Notes under the pieces: model-generated
What the model was told of the DNA's origin: nothing
What the model saw: the letters and a program-made list of their open reading frames with translations, nothing else
The model's database searches: none
Source of the DNA: an uncultured Paracoccaceae bacterium
GTDB lineage: Bacteria; Pseudomonadota; Alphaproteobacteria; Rhodobacterales; Rhodobacteraceae
Length of the DNA stretch: 64,000 nucleotides
Direction of reading: 5' to 3'
Assembly (NCBI GenBank): GCA_947503935.1
Contig: CANNFR010000004.1
Coordinates: forward strand, 248,001-312,000
Made by a program: the position numbers and the translations under genes
Shown here: in pieces, positions 19,131 through 29,617 of the stretch
Layout: every line of letters begins with the position of its first letter
Numbering within the stretch: the first letter of the stretch is position 1

Positions 19131-20135
19131 CTATCGTTCCTCAGCGGCGTCAAACTCTCGAATGACGCGAAATCCAATATTGATGTCGCGAGTTATTTCT
19201 AATGGTCGCGACCGCCAAGCCAACCGCGTACCGTCCATCGCCGCTGTGAATGATCCACCCTTTTTGACACGGCGACATTCAGTCTGTGATTGCGCGAGGT
19301 CCAGATAGGCGCTGGCACTGGGCAGCCCCAGATGCTCTTGCGTCCAGCACGATTGCGTCCATTCACCCACATTGCCGGACATGTGGCGCAGGCCCCAGGC
19401 ATTGGCTGCGTCCAGCTCATCGACGGGCACCGGCAGGCGGCGGTTTGTCAGGTGGGTCATCGGCTCCTGCTGGATGGTCTGGCGGAGGTGTTCCGTCGCT
19501 TTCCGCGAAAAGTTCGCCTGATCGGCGGTCAGCTCATCGCCTTGCGCAAACCGGGTCTCGGTGCCCGCGCGGGCCGCATATTCCCATTCGGCTTCCGTCG
19601 GCAGCCGGTACACGTCGGCGCCCACTTGCGCATTGAGCCACGCCACGTACTCCAAAGCGTCAAAATAGGAGACATTGATCACCGGATGGGTCGGTCCCAG
19701 CGCGACGCGGCCCCGACGAAGGGTCAAAACCTTATGCTCCGGGTCATGGGAACATCCGCCATCCTCGACACAGACCATCCACTCCGCATGGGTCACCTCA
19801 TTGCGGCCGATGGCATAGGGGATGTCCATCTCGACCAGATGCCGCGGATGCTCACTGGGAATGATGTTGATCTCATCCGGGCGCCGCACCCCGCCTGTTG
19901 AATTCTCGCCATAGAAGTCAAACGGATTGCGCGACTCGCCCGGGATCGCGCCCATCATGAACGCGCCCGGCGGCATGACGATCATCTCGGGGCAGACATC
20001 ACATTCGCGGAACTGTTCCAGCGGCGCCACCGTTTGGCCGTCGGTCAGGGTGTAGGTGACGGTCTCTTCCGCAGTCCCGGAAACGGGGACGAACGTGAGG
20101 AGCGATGTCAGAATGGCTCGGGTGACATTCAGCAT
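19131..20135 (-). CDS. Secreted SUMF1/FGE-sulfatase-domain protein, catalytic cysteines absent
   Basis: 334 residues with an N-terminal signal peptide (AILTSLLTFVPVSGTAEE). The FGE-sulfatase (SUMF1, C-type-lectin-like) fold is shown by MIVMPPGAFMMGA, IGRNEVTHAEWMVCV, PVINVSYFDALEYVAWLN, YRLPTEAEWEYAARAG, LRHMSGNVGEWTQSCW and the C-terminal IGFRVIRE. Formylglycine-generating enzymes carry two copper-binding cysteines in a YRCAxRS-type segment; here the equivalent reads TRLAWRSR with no cysteine. It is therefore unlikely to be an active FGE for the choline sulfatase of this window and is better described as a periplasmic domain homologue. No operon partner. Confidence 0.8.
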   Translation of the reverse strand: MLNVTRAILTSLLTFVPVSGTAEETVTYTLTDGQTVAPLEQFRECDVCPEMIVMPPGAFMMGAIPGESRNPFDFYGENSTGGVRRPDEINIIPSEHPRHLVEMDIPYAIGRNEVTHAEWMVCVEDGGCSHDPEHKVLTLRRGRVALGPTHPVINVSYFDALEYVAWLNAQVGADVYRLPTEAEWEYAARAGTETRFAQGDELTADQANFSRKATEHLRQTIQQEPMTHLTNRRLPVPVDELDAANAWGLRHMSGNVGEWTQSCWTQEHLGLPSASAYLDLAQSQTECRRVKKGGSFTAAMDGTRLAWRSRPLEITRDINIGFRVIREFDAAEER

Positions 20136-20340
20136 GGAAATGGATTTCTCTATTCCAGAGGTCTTCGGGTTCGATGGCGGTCGAGTATAATGCGTTGGGA
20201 CAAATTAAAGCCACACCCGGGCGTATGAAAAGACGATGAGCGGGATTTGTTTGGGCCCCGCATCGTCAGCTCAGATCCAATCCTATCAGGGCAGGGGGCG
20301 ACCGTCTGCAAAATCGGCCACAATATTTGTCCGGCCCGCA

Positions 20341-20370
20341 AAAGAAAGGCCCCGGCGGTGCGGGGCCTTT
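20341..20370 (-). terminator. Rho-independent terminator of clpB
   Basis: AAAGGCCCC (20345-20353) and GGGGCCTTT (20362-20370) form a perfect 9-bp stem with an 8-base loop. On the minus strand the stem runs into TTTCTTT, starting six bases after the clpB stop. Confidence 0.85.
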
Positions 20371-20375
20371 CAGGA

Positions 20376-22991
<2,616 letters not shown>

Positions 22992-23066
22992 CGGTCATTC
23001 TCCTATCTTAAGCCCCCGGCCAACCGGTCGCCCGCATTCGGCACGACACTTTCCGGGTCCTGAGAG

Positions 23067-23097
23067 TTAGATGGTTTCACGCCTTTGTGCTTTCAAG
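23067..23097 (-). promoter_or_regulatory. Heat-shock (RpoH/sigma-32 type) promoter of clpB
   Basis: On the minus strand CTTGAAA (revcomp of 23091-23097) is followed after 16 bases by CCATCTAA (revcomp of 23067-23074). This agrees well with the sigma-32 pattern CTTGAAA-N(11-16)-CCCCATnT and lies about 75 bases upstream of the clpB start. Confidence 0.75.
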
Positions 23098-23172
23098 CAT
23101 CCCTTGCCAAGGAAACCTTTCGTCAACATATGCGTTCTAGCGTCAGAGAGGCTTTTCATAAGGACGTATCCG

Positions 23173-23376
23173 ATGAAATCCACATCAGCCCGTATCGCAT
23201 CGGTCATGTATGATGCCGCGAAATCCTCGTGGCACGGCGTGGTTGAATTCTTCGCGCCCGGCCTTCCGGGATCGCTTGCCATTCCCGTGCGCCTTGAGGG
23301 CCCGGGCAATGTCCCGCATGAGCGTTTGGTGTGTGCGATGATGCGCGAAGCTCAGTATCGCGGGATCGGACACTAG
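23173..23376 (+). CDS. Small hypothetical protein A (paralog of the next gene)
   Basis: 67 residues, no signal peptide or membrane segment. ATG preceded by AAGGA (ATAAGGACGTATCCG). No family recognised. It aligns almost without gaps to the product of the next gene: STSxR near the N-terminus, an aromatic-D-A triplet, an aromatic-x-G-x-V segment, and a C-terminal P-x-E-R followed by hydrophobic residues. The starts of A and B are 298 bases apart on the same strand, between clpB and pyrF. Confidence 0.6.
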   Translation: MKSTSARIASVMYDAAKSSWHGVVEFFAPGLPGSLAIPVRLEGPGNVPHERLVCAMMREAQYRGIGH

Positions 23377-23470
23377 CAGCGCCCTTTTCGCAACGTTCGC
23401 TATGTTAGCGGTTTGTTCACTACGAATCGCAGAACATAGGCGGAACGTTGATCCAGAAAGGATGCCGCCC

Positions 23471-23668
23471 ATGCTACATTCCACCTCTCGCGTTATCGCA
23501 ATGCGCTTTGATGCCGTGACACGCCGATTTGTCGGCGATGTGTCGCTGACCCGGGCCGACGGCACCGTTGAAACGGTGCGCGCCTCAGTTGTGGGCAACG
23601 CACGTTGGCCGATGGAACGTGCAGCCCGCATGCTGATCGGTGCGGCAAGATTGGACCGCGTCGCCTGA
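23471..23668 (+). CDS. Small hypothetical protein B (paralog of the preceding gene)
   Basis: 65 residues: a beta-rich middle (FVGDVSLTRADGTVETVRASVVG) and a C-terminal helix (PMERAARMLIGAARLD). Preceded by AGAAAGGA; an alternative ATG three codons upstream sits too close to that site. Shares the FDA, GxV and PxER spacing with small protein A, so the pair probably arose by tandem duplication. Function unknown; the alternation of strands and a final helix suggest a small regulatory or binding fold, which is only inference. Confidence 0.6.
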   Translation: MLHSTSRVIAMRFDAVTRRFVGDVSLTRADGTVETVRASVVGNARWPMERAARMLIGAARLDRVA

Positions 23669-23734
23669 CACCCTCTTGCCTGACCTGCCCGTGGCGGCTA
23701 AGCCGGAGGCAGATATAGCAAAGGGGCTGTTTTC

Positions 23735-24190
23735 TTGCTGAAAACACATCTGACTTTCGTACTTTCCCTCGGGCTGCTCGTGGCCTGTGCACCACCGGAC
23801 GTGGACGAGACCGCCAGCATCTTCATTCGCCTGACCGGCGCCGAAGGTCCTGCGGCAGGCCAGGTCGGTACCGCCCTGATCCGCCCTGACGACACGGTTC
23901 TTTGCCGGTTCCAGACCCCGGGCCAGATCGGCGGACCGATCCCACCGGCGATCCAGACCACGGCCCAGGCTCCGGACCTGTTCCAAGACGTGCAGAGCTT
24001 TCTTGAAGAAAATGCCGATGTCGGCGCCCCACCCGCTTCGGGCGACATGGTCTTTCTCAATAGCGATACCGCGACATTGGCGATTTCGGAGGAGCGTCTG
24101 AATGAAGGTGGCCCCGACACGTTGAATGTCCGCGTTGCGCAGCTGATCAATCAGGCGATCGCCCCGCAGACCTGCTTTCCCTGGGGATAG
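23735..24190 (+). CDS. Putative lipoprotein of unknown function
   Basis: 151 residues beginning at a TTG codon with AAAGGGG about eight bases upstream. The N-terminus MLKTHLTFVLSLGLLVACAPPD is a lipoprotein signal with lipobox LVAC, so the mature protein should be anchored through the cysteine at position 18. The mature part is acidic and has two further cysteines (VLCRF; QTCFPWG) that could form a disulfide. No domain recognised. Ends about 75 bases before pyrF on the same strand. Confidence 0.65.
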   Translation: MLKTHLTFVLSLGLLVACAPPDVDETASIFIRLTGAEGPAAGQVGTALIRPDDTVLCRFQTPGQIGGPIPPAIQTTAQAPDLFQDVQSFLEENADVGAPPASGDMVFLNSDTATLAISEERLNEGGPDTLNVRVAQLINQAIAPQTCFPWG

Positions 24191-24265
24191 GGCCGATCCC
24201 GCCCGCTTGCGGTGCCTGCCCGTGCCGTCGTAGAGACGGGCGCATGGGGAAACGGAGGGTGCGGA

Positions 24266-24970
24266 ATGTCCAATATCGCCGATGACAGGCTGATCGTCGC
24301 GCTCGACGTGCCCGATGCGCTAAGCGGCCTGAAGCTGGCCGAGGCTCTGGGCGACAGCGTTTCGTTCTACAAGATCGGGCTGGGCATGCTAACCGGTGGT
24401 GGGTTGGCCCTGGCCAATGAGCTGAAGCAAGAGCACGGCAAGCGCGTCTTCCTCGACATGAAATTGTTCGATATTGGCGCCACGGTTGAGGCCGCGGTAC
24501 GGGGCCTTGCGCAATTCGACCTCGATTTTCTGACTGTCCACGGTGATCCCCATGTGGTGCGCGCGGCGAAGACCGGGGCAGGCGGATCGGATCTGAAAAT
24601 CCTCGGCGTGACCGTTCTGACGTCGCTCGACCGCAGCGATCTCGACGCGGCACTGATCCGCGACGGCGCCGTGCCTGATATCGTCGTCGATCGTGCGGCC
24701 CGCGCATTCGAGGCGGGCGCCGACGGGGTTATCGCCTCACCCTGGGAAGCCGCCGCCATTCGGGCGTTGCCGGGCGCGGAGGGTCGCTTGATCGTCACGC
24801 CGGGTGTGCGCCCGGAGGATGCGGAACAGAATGATCAAAAGCGTGTCGCTACGCCGGCGCGGGCTGTTGCGGAGGGCGCCGATCATGTGGTGATCGGCCG
24901 CCCCATCTGGCAGGCAGCCGACCCTCGGGGGGCTGTTGAGAAAATCCTCTCCGAGATAGGGCCAACCTAG
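24266..24970 (+). CDS. pyrF: Orotidine 5'-phosphate decarboxylase
   Basis: Last step of UMP synthesis: decarboxylates OMP. 234 residues, the normal size of the bacterial type. Contains the D-x-K-x-x-D active-site motif in VFLDMKLFDIGATVEAAV, LIVALDVPDA at the N-terminus, and VTPGVRPEDAEQNDQKRVATPARAV with the phosphate-binding VIGRPI at the C-terminus. ATG with GGAGGG upstream is preferred over an upstream in-frame start that lacks homology. Confidence 0.96.
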   Translation: MSNIADDRLIVALDVPDALSGLKLAEALGDSVSFYKIGLGMLTGGGLALANELKQEHGKRVFLDMKLFDIGATVEAAVRGLAQFDLDFLTVHGDPHVVRAAKTGAGGSDLKILGVTVLTSLDRSDLDAALIRDGAVPDIVVDRAARAFEAGADGVIASPWEAAAIRALPGAEGRLIVTPGVRPEDAEQNDQKRVATPARAVAEGADHVVIGRPIWQAADPRGAVEKILSEIGPT

Positions 24971-25006
24971 CTGTTTTGCCCTTCGTGGCTCCAGCGGATT
25001 CTGTGA

Positions 25007-25031
25007 CCAGTCGGTCAACTCCTCCGACTGG
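25007..25031. repeat. Inverted repeat downstream of pyrF
   Basis: CCAGTCGG (25007-25014) and CCGACTGG (25024-25031) form a perfect 8-bp stem with a 9-base loop, between the pyrF stop and a convergent gene remnant. No U-tract follows; it could act as a weak bidirectional terminator or protect the transcript end. Confidence 0.4.
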
Positions 25032-25054
25032 ATCGGCCGGGAGCAGCCCCAGCT

Positions 25055-25260
25055 CTACAGAGCGGGTATCAGCGTGAAGCTATCTCCCTCCCGCTCGACC
25101 CGATGCGCCCCGGGGGGAACATGCATGCCAGCGATCCGCAAACCGTCGGCCGCAGCCATGTCGAGCATGCGCAACCGCGCCATCGCTATGCTTAATGCCG
25201 CGATCCGGCAAGAAAGGGGCGGCTGATCCAGCCACAGTGCCGAGAAAATCCTCTTCCGGG
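25055..25260 (-). pseudogene. Remnant of an MBL-fold metallohydrolase gene (C-terminal fragment)
   Basis: Minus-strand frame 25198-25055 reads as a C-terminal end containing RLRMLDMAAADGLRIAGMH, VPPGAHRVEREGD and FTLIPAL before a stop. This resembles the end of MBL-fold metallohydrolases, where LDMAAAD, an AGxHxP region and GHVxRxGD occur in this order. Upstream, a plausible continuation (FLPDRG) is in a different frame, and no N-terminal metal site (HxHxDH) is present before the SMP-30 gene. It therefore looks decayed by truncation and frameshift. The only other content of the 309-base gap is the hairpin at 25007-25031. Confidence 0.5.
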
Positions 25261-25279
25261 CCTAGCCGAACAAAAGGTG

Positions 25280-26155
25280 CTACCAAGCCCGCCCGCTGAT
25301 CGTGGTCGTCTGGACGCTGTAGAGAGATGTCGTCGCCGTAATGTAGAGCACTGACAAATCAGGCCCGCCGAATTCGACATTTGTGACCATCTCGGGCACC
25401 GGCACGTGTCCGACTTGTTGGCCTTGGGCATCCCAGACATAGACGCCGTCGCCCCCAGCAACCCAAAGACGGCCCCTCTGATCGATCCGCATTCCGTCCG
25501 GCACGCCCACGGGCATGACAGCGAAGTCGCGGGGGTTCGCGGTGCGCCCGGACGCGTAGTCCAACGCTATGACTTTGTGATGTTTCTCGGACGAATCTGA
25601 CACGTAAAGCGTCGCCTCATCTGGCGATAGGCACAAGCCGTTCGGGCGGTAGATGTCGGTGACGATAGCACGCGGTGCATCGGCCGTTTCGCCGGCGGCA
25701 AAGACGAAGGCGCCGTCGATCTCCTGCGCTTGTTGATAGCCGTGCAGCGCGCCTTCGAGGGTGCGCACGCCGAAGGGTGGATCGGTGAAAAGGATCTTGC
25801 CGTCGCTTGCACAGATCACATCGTTTGTGGAATTGAGCACCCGGCCTTCGAAGGACGATGCCAGCACCTCGCGGTTGGAATACGCGCCGTCGGGTTCCAC
25901 GGTCAGCGCCGACAGCGATCGCGTGGAATGCTCGCACGCAATCACCTGGCCCTGACGATCGCGGGTCAGGCCGATGGCGAAATGCGCGTTGTCGGACCAG
26001 GTGGACAAGCCGTCCCTCTCGGACCAGCGCAGGATCGCGTTGCCGGGAATATCGGTGAAAAGAAGGCAATCGTGCTGGGCCAACCAGACTGGCCCTTCGG
26101 TGAAACTGAACCCCGTGGCCACCTGTTTGAGCGTGCCGGTCACCAGATCGCTCAT
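25280..26155 (-). CDS. SMP-30/gluconolactonase/LRE-like family protein
   Basis: 291 residues, six-bladed propeller of the SMP-30/gluconolactonase family, Ca2+/Zn2+-dependent lactonases that open sugar lactones. Family marks: FSFTEGPVWLAQHDCLLFTDIPGNAILRW with the metal-binding glutamate in EGPVW, NDVICASDGKILFTDPPFGV, IYRPNGLCLSPDEATLYVSDSS and MRIDQRGRLWVAGGDGVYVWD. Its ATG overlaps the upstream permease stop by 4 bp, so it is the last gene of the sugar ABC operon; a lactonase there fits oxidation of an imported sugar through its lactone. Confidence 0.9.
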   Translation of the reverse strand: MSDLVTGTLKQVATGFSFTEGPVWLAQHDCLLFTDIPGNAILRWSERDGLSTWSDNAHFAIGLTRDRQGQVIACEHSTRSLSALTVEPDGAYSNREVLASSFEGRVLNSTNDVICASDGKILFTDPPFGVRTLEGALHGYQQAQEIDGAFVFAAGETADAPRAIVTDIYRPNGLCLSPDEATLYVSDSSEKHHKVIALDYASGRTANPRDFAVMPVGVPDGMRIDQRGRLWVAGGDGVYVWDAQGQQVGHVPVPEMVTNVEFGGPDLSVLYITATTSLYSVQTTTISGRAW

Positions 26156-27099
26156 GTTACTGTTCCTCCCTTACCGCGGGCCCACCGGTCGATCAGCACG
26201 ACGGCGATGACCAGAACCCCTTTGATAACCTGCTGCGTGTTGAAGTCGACGTTCAGGATGGCCAGGCCATTGTTCAGGACCCCGATCAGCGCGACCCCCA
26301 GCATCGTGCGCGGCATTGAGCCATAGCCGCCACCCAGCCGCGTGCCGCCAATGACCGCCGCGGCGATGGCGTCAAACTCCAGACCGATCGCGCCATCGGC
26401 CCGGGCATTGCCGATCCGCGCGATCAGGATCATGCCGACAAGGCCCATCAGCGCGCCGGTCATGGTGAAGATCATGATGCGAAGCCGCCCCACCGGCAGG
26501 CCCAGCATGGCCGCGCTTTCGGCGTCGCCGCCGAGGGCATAGGTATTGGCCCCGAACCGGGTGCGGGACAAAAGCCACCATGAGGTGAGCGCCACGGCAA
26601 CCAGCCACCAGAAGGCCGCGCGGTTGCCCAGTAATGCACCCGTGGCGAAAAGCGCCCGAAACCAATCGGCGTCAAACAAAATCGTCTGGCCGCCCGTCAG
26701 CGTCAGGGCGACCCCTTGCGCGATAAAGAAGCTGACAAGCGTCGCAATGAAACTCGGCACGCCGATATAGAGGATCAGCAAACCGTTCAGCAGGCCGAAC
26801 AACGCGCCCGCCAACAAGCCGATCGGGATGGCCAGAACACCGAAACCCTGCGACAGGGCCAGCGCGGTGACGACGGCCGAGGCAGACGCGACGGCGCCTA
26901 TGCTCAGATCGATCTCGCCTGAAAGGATCACGAAGGTCATCGCCGCCGCCGCTATGCCGAGGATCGCGACCTGCCGGCCGATGCCGATCAGGTTCTCGAT
27001 GTCACGGAAGGCGGGGCTGAGGACCATCAGCGCGCCGATAATCAGCACCAGCGCGACCCCCAGGCCGTAATCGGCCAGATTGGTGCGGCCAGCCATCAT
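26152..27099 (-). CDS. Sugar ABC transporter permease (RbsC/BPD_transp_2 type)
   Basis: 315 residues, about ten membrane segments. The RbsC family signature LSGEIDLSIGAVASASAVVTAL is followed by GLLNGLLILYIGVPSFIATLV and GTRLGGGYGSMPRTMLGVALIGVLNNGLAILNV. Overlaps its neighbours on both sides by 4 bp. Second of two homologous permeases, suggesting a heterodimeric channel. Confidence 0.94.
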   Translation of the reverse strand: MMAGRTNLADYGLGVALVLIIGALMVLSPAFRDIENLIGIGRQVAILGIAAAAMTFVILSGEIDLSIGAVASASAVVTALALSQGFGVLAIPIGLLAGALFGLLNGLLILYIGVPSFIATLVSFFIAQGVALTLTGGQTILFDADWFRALFATGALLGNRAAFWWLVAVALTSWWLLSRTRFGANTYALGGDAESAAMLGLPVGRLRIMIFTMTGALMGLVGMILIARIGNARADGAIGLEFDAIAAAVIGGTRLGGGYGSMPRTMLGVALIGVLNNGLAILNVDFNTQQVIKGVLVIAVVLIDRWARGKGGTVT

Positions 27100-28061
27100 G
27101 TCCGTGCCCCACTGGCCAACCGCTCCAAGACGACTGCGATCAGGATGATCACGCCTTTGACCAGATATTGCGCGTCGATATTCACATTCATCAGCACCAT
27201 GCCGTTATTCAGAACCGCGATCAGCGCGGCTCCCATCAACGTGCGCACAAGCGAGGCGCGGCCCCCGAAGAGGCTGGCCCCGCCGATAATGACCGCCGCG
27301 ATGGCGTCCAACGTGAGTGCGGGCACCGACGCGGGCGCGCCCGACCCAAGGCGCGCGGCGGATAGGATGGCCGCCATGGCGACAAGGACGCCCATGATGG
27401 CAAAGACCGTGATCTTCCGGCGGCGTAAAGGCACGCCTGACAACCGCGCCGCACCGGGGTTGGCGCCGACAGCAAAAAGCTCTCGCCCCGGCACGGTGCG
27501 CATCATGAAAACCAAAATGGCGGTAAAGGCGGCCCCGGTGATCCAAAGCGGCACCGGCAGGCCCAGAAAGCGTGCATCGTAAAACAGCATCAGAAACGGC
27601 TCGTTCATGATTGCGATCGAGATCGCGCCGGTGAAAACGAACGACAGCCCCGTGGCTATCGCCATCATGCCGAGCGTGACGATGAACGAGGGGATATCGC
27701 CCAAGACGGTGACCACCCCGTTCAGAAGGCCGATGGCAAAGCCCAACCCCAGAACGGCCAGCACGGCCAGAGGCCAGGAAAATCCGGCATCCATGATCTG
27801 CGCAAGGATCACCGCAAGAAGGGCGACGACGGCACCGACGCTGAGATCGATCTCTCCCAGCAGGATGACCAGCGTCATACCAAAGGCCACCAGCATGAGG
27901 GTGGCGGAATCGGTCACCAGACGCTCAAAATTGCGTAGGTTGAAGAAGAAGTCGGAGGCAAGGCTGAAGAACACGACCACCGCGACCAATCCGGCATAGG
28001 GCAGAGCGTCGCGCATCAGGCGGGCGAGCCTGCGTTGGCCGGTGGGCACTCCGGCCCTCAT
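27096..28061 (-). CDS. Sugar ABC transporter permease (RbsC/BPD_transp_2 type)
   Basis: 321 residues, paralogous to the next gene of the operon: LLGEIDLSVGAVVALLAVILAQ, GLLNGVVTVLGDIPSFIVTLGMM and GGASLFGGRASLVRTLMGAALIAVLNNGMVLMNV. Integral inner-membrane component. Start overlaps the ATPase stop by 4 bp and its stop overlaps the second permease by 4 bp. Confidence 0.94.
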   Translation of the reverse strand: MRAGVPTGQRRLARLMRDALPYAGLVAVVVFFSLASDFFFNLRNFERLVTDSATLMLVAFGMTLVILLGEIDLSVGAVVALLAVILAQIMDAGFSWPLAVLAVLGLGFAIGLLNGVVTVLGDIPSFIVTLGMMAIATGLSFVFTGAISIAIMNEPFLMLFYDARFLGLPVPLWITGAAFTAILVFMMRTVPGRELFAVGANPGAARLSGVPLRRRKITVFAIMGVLVAMAAILSAARLGSGAPASVPALTLDAIAAVIIGGASLFGGRASLVRTLMGAALIAVLNNGMVLMNVNIDAQYLVKGVIILIAVVLERLASGART

Positions 28062-29551
28062 GCGGCGTTGCCTTCCTGGAAGGCGAGGTCCAGAAGGCTC
28101 TCTTCGGTGGCCCCGGCTGTAGGCACGATCCCGGCGATGCGGCCATGAGCCACGACGGCGATCCGGTCGGAGATCTGCATCAGTTCCGGCAGTTCGGACG
28201 AGATCGCCAGCACGGCGGTCCCGTCAGCGGCCATCTGGCGGATCAGCGCATAGATTTCCGCCTTGGCCCCCACATCGACACCGCGCGTCGGTTCATCAAG
28301 CAAGATCACTTTCGGGAGGATCGCGAGCCATTTGGCCAGCGAGACTTTCTGCTGGTTCCCACCAGACAGAGTTTCGACTGCCACCTCGCCATTTGCGGCC
28401 TTCACGCCCAATTTGCCCATCCATTCGGACGCGAACTCCCTGATACGGCCCGGCGCCACCACGCCGTGTCGGGCAAGTCGGCCAAGGCTTGGCAGCGCGA
28501 TATTGTCCGCGACCGAGAGCGGCAGAACCAAGCCCAGCCCTTTACGGTCTTCGGACACGTACGCCACACCTCTGGCCAACGCGTCCCCTATCCCGCGCGG
28601 CGCATATGGCGCGTCGAAAAGGGTCATCTCACCTGCATCGGGCCGGTCAATCCCCGCCAGAAGCCGCGCAATCTCGGTCCGGCCGGCACCCATCAGACCT
28701 GCGATGCCGAGGACTTCGCCCGCGTGAAGCGTCAGATCGACGCCGTGCACCGCGGGCGCCCGGGTGAGACCGCGTGCGTCAAGGGCCACGGGCAGGGCAC
28801 CGGCGTCGACCCCGTGGCGGGTCTCGGCCACATCGCGGCCGACCATCGCGCGGATCAGTGCGGGCCGGTCAAGGGTGGCGGTGTCGCCTGTCAGCACGTA
28901 ACGCCCATCGCGCAGGACGGTGATCCGGTCCGACAGAAGGAACACTTCCGACATGCGGTGGGTGATGTAGAGGATGCCGACATTATCGCCCCTCAGACGG
29001 CGGACCAGCGCGAACAAAAGCTCCTCTTCCGCGCGGCCAAGCGAAGACGTCGGCTCATCCAGGATCAGCACCTTGGGATCTTGCGCGCAGGCCCGCGCGA
29101 TTTCGACCATCTGGCGTTGCCCGGTAGAGAGCGTGCCTGCGGATTGGTCGGGGTCAAGCTTGATGCCAAGACGATCAAGGATCGCCTGCGCCTCGGCCCT
29201 CATGGCCGCCTTGTCCAGCCAAAACCCGCCCGCCCGTGTCGGCTCACGCCCGATCAGCAGGTTTTCGGCCACGGTCCGGTTGGGCAGGATTGTGAGTTCC
29301 TGAAAAACGGAGTGGATGCCTGCGGCCTTGGCATCGGCGGGGCCCGCAAAGCTGATCGGCTGGCCGTCTCGAAGGATTTCGCCCGCGTCCGGCCGAAAGA
29401 GGCCGGCGGCGATCTTCATCAGGGTCGATTTTCCCGCGCCGTTTTCGCCCATGACCGCGTGGACCTCGCCTGCCCGAAGGTCAAGCTGCACGCCGTCAAG
29501 GGCCAGGACGCCCGGAAACCGCTTGGTGATGTTGTTCAGAGCAAAGAGCAC
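28058..29551 (-). CDS. Sugar ABC transporter ATP-binding protein (RbsA/MglA type, two ABC domains)
   Basis: 497 residues with two ABC domains, typical of carbohydrate uptake transporter family 2. Domain 1 has Walker A GENGAGKST (about residues 35-43), signature LSTGQRQMVEIA and Walker B VLILDEPTSSLG. Domain 2 has a degenerate P-loop GLMGAGRTE, signature LSGGNQQKVSLAKWL and Walker B VILLDEPTRGVDVG. Starts at GTG with GAGGT upstream. Separated from the binding-protein gene by a small hairpin. Confidence 0.95.
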   Translation of the reverse strand: MLFALNNITKRFPGVLALDGVQLDLRAGEVHAVMGENGAGKSTLMKIAAGLFRPDAGEILRDGQPISFAGPADAKAAGIHSVFQELTILPNRTVAENLLIGREPTRAGGFWLDKAAMRAEAQAILDRLGIKLDPDQSAGTLSTGQRQMVEIARACAQDPKVLILDEPTSSLGRAEEELLFALVRRLRGDNVGILYITHRMSEVFLLSDRITVLRDGRYVLTGDTATLDRPALIRAMVGRDVAETRHGVDAGALPVALDARGLTRAPAVHGVDLTLHAGEVLGIAGLMGAGRTEIARLLAGIDRPDAGEMTLFDAPYAPRGIGDALARGVAYVSEDRKGLGLVLPLSVADNIALPSLGRLARHGVVAPGRIREFASEWMGKLGVKAANGEVAVETLSGGNQQKVSLAKWLAILPKVILLDEPTRGVDVGAKAEIYALIRQMAADGTAVLAISSELPELMQISDRIAVVAHGRIAGIVPTAGATEESLLDLAFQEGNAA

Positions 29552-29585
29552 ACGCCAACCTCGGGCAAACTTCAGGGTCCGGAAA

Positions 29586-29601
29586 GGCGCGCGATCGCGC
29601 C
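29586..29601 (-). repeat. Intercistronic hairpin after the sugar-binding-protein gene
   Basis: GGCGCG (29586-29591) and CGCGCC (29596-29601) form a 6-bp GC stem with a CGAT loop, in the 66-base gap between the binding-protein stop and the ATPase start. Comparable in position to hairpins after three other receptor genes in this window. Confidence 0.5.
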
Positions 29602-29617
29602 CCTCCGCCGGTTGCGC

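Noticed and set aside
19131-20135. Formylglycine-generating enzyme for choline sulfatase
   Set aside because: The protein is exported and lacks the catalytic cysteines, whereas BetC appears cytoplasmic.
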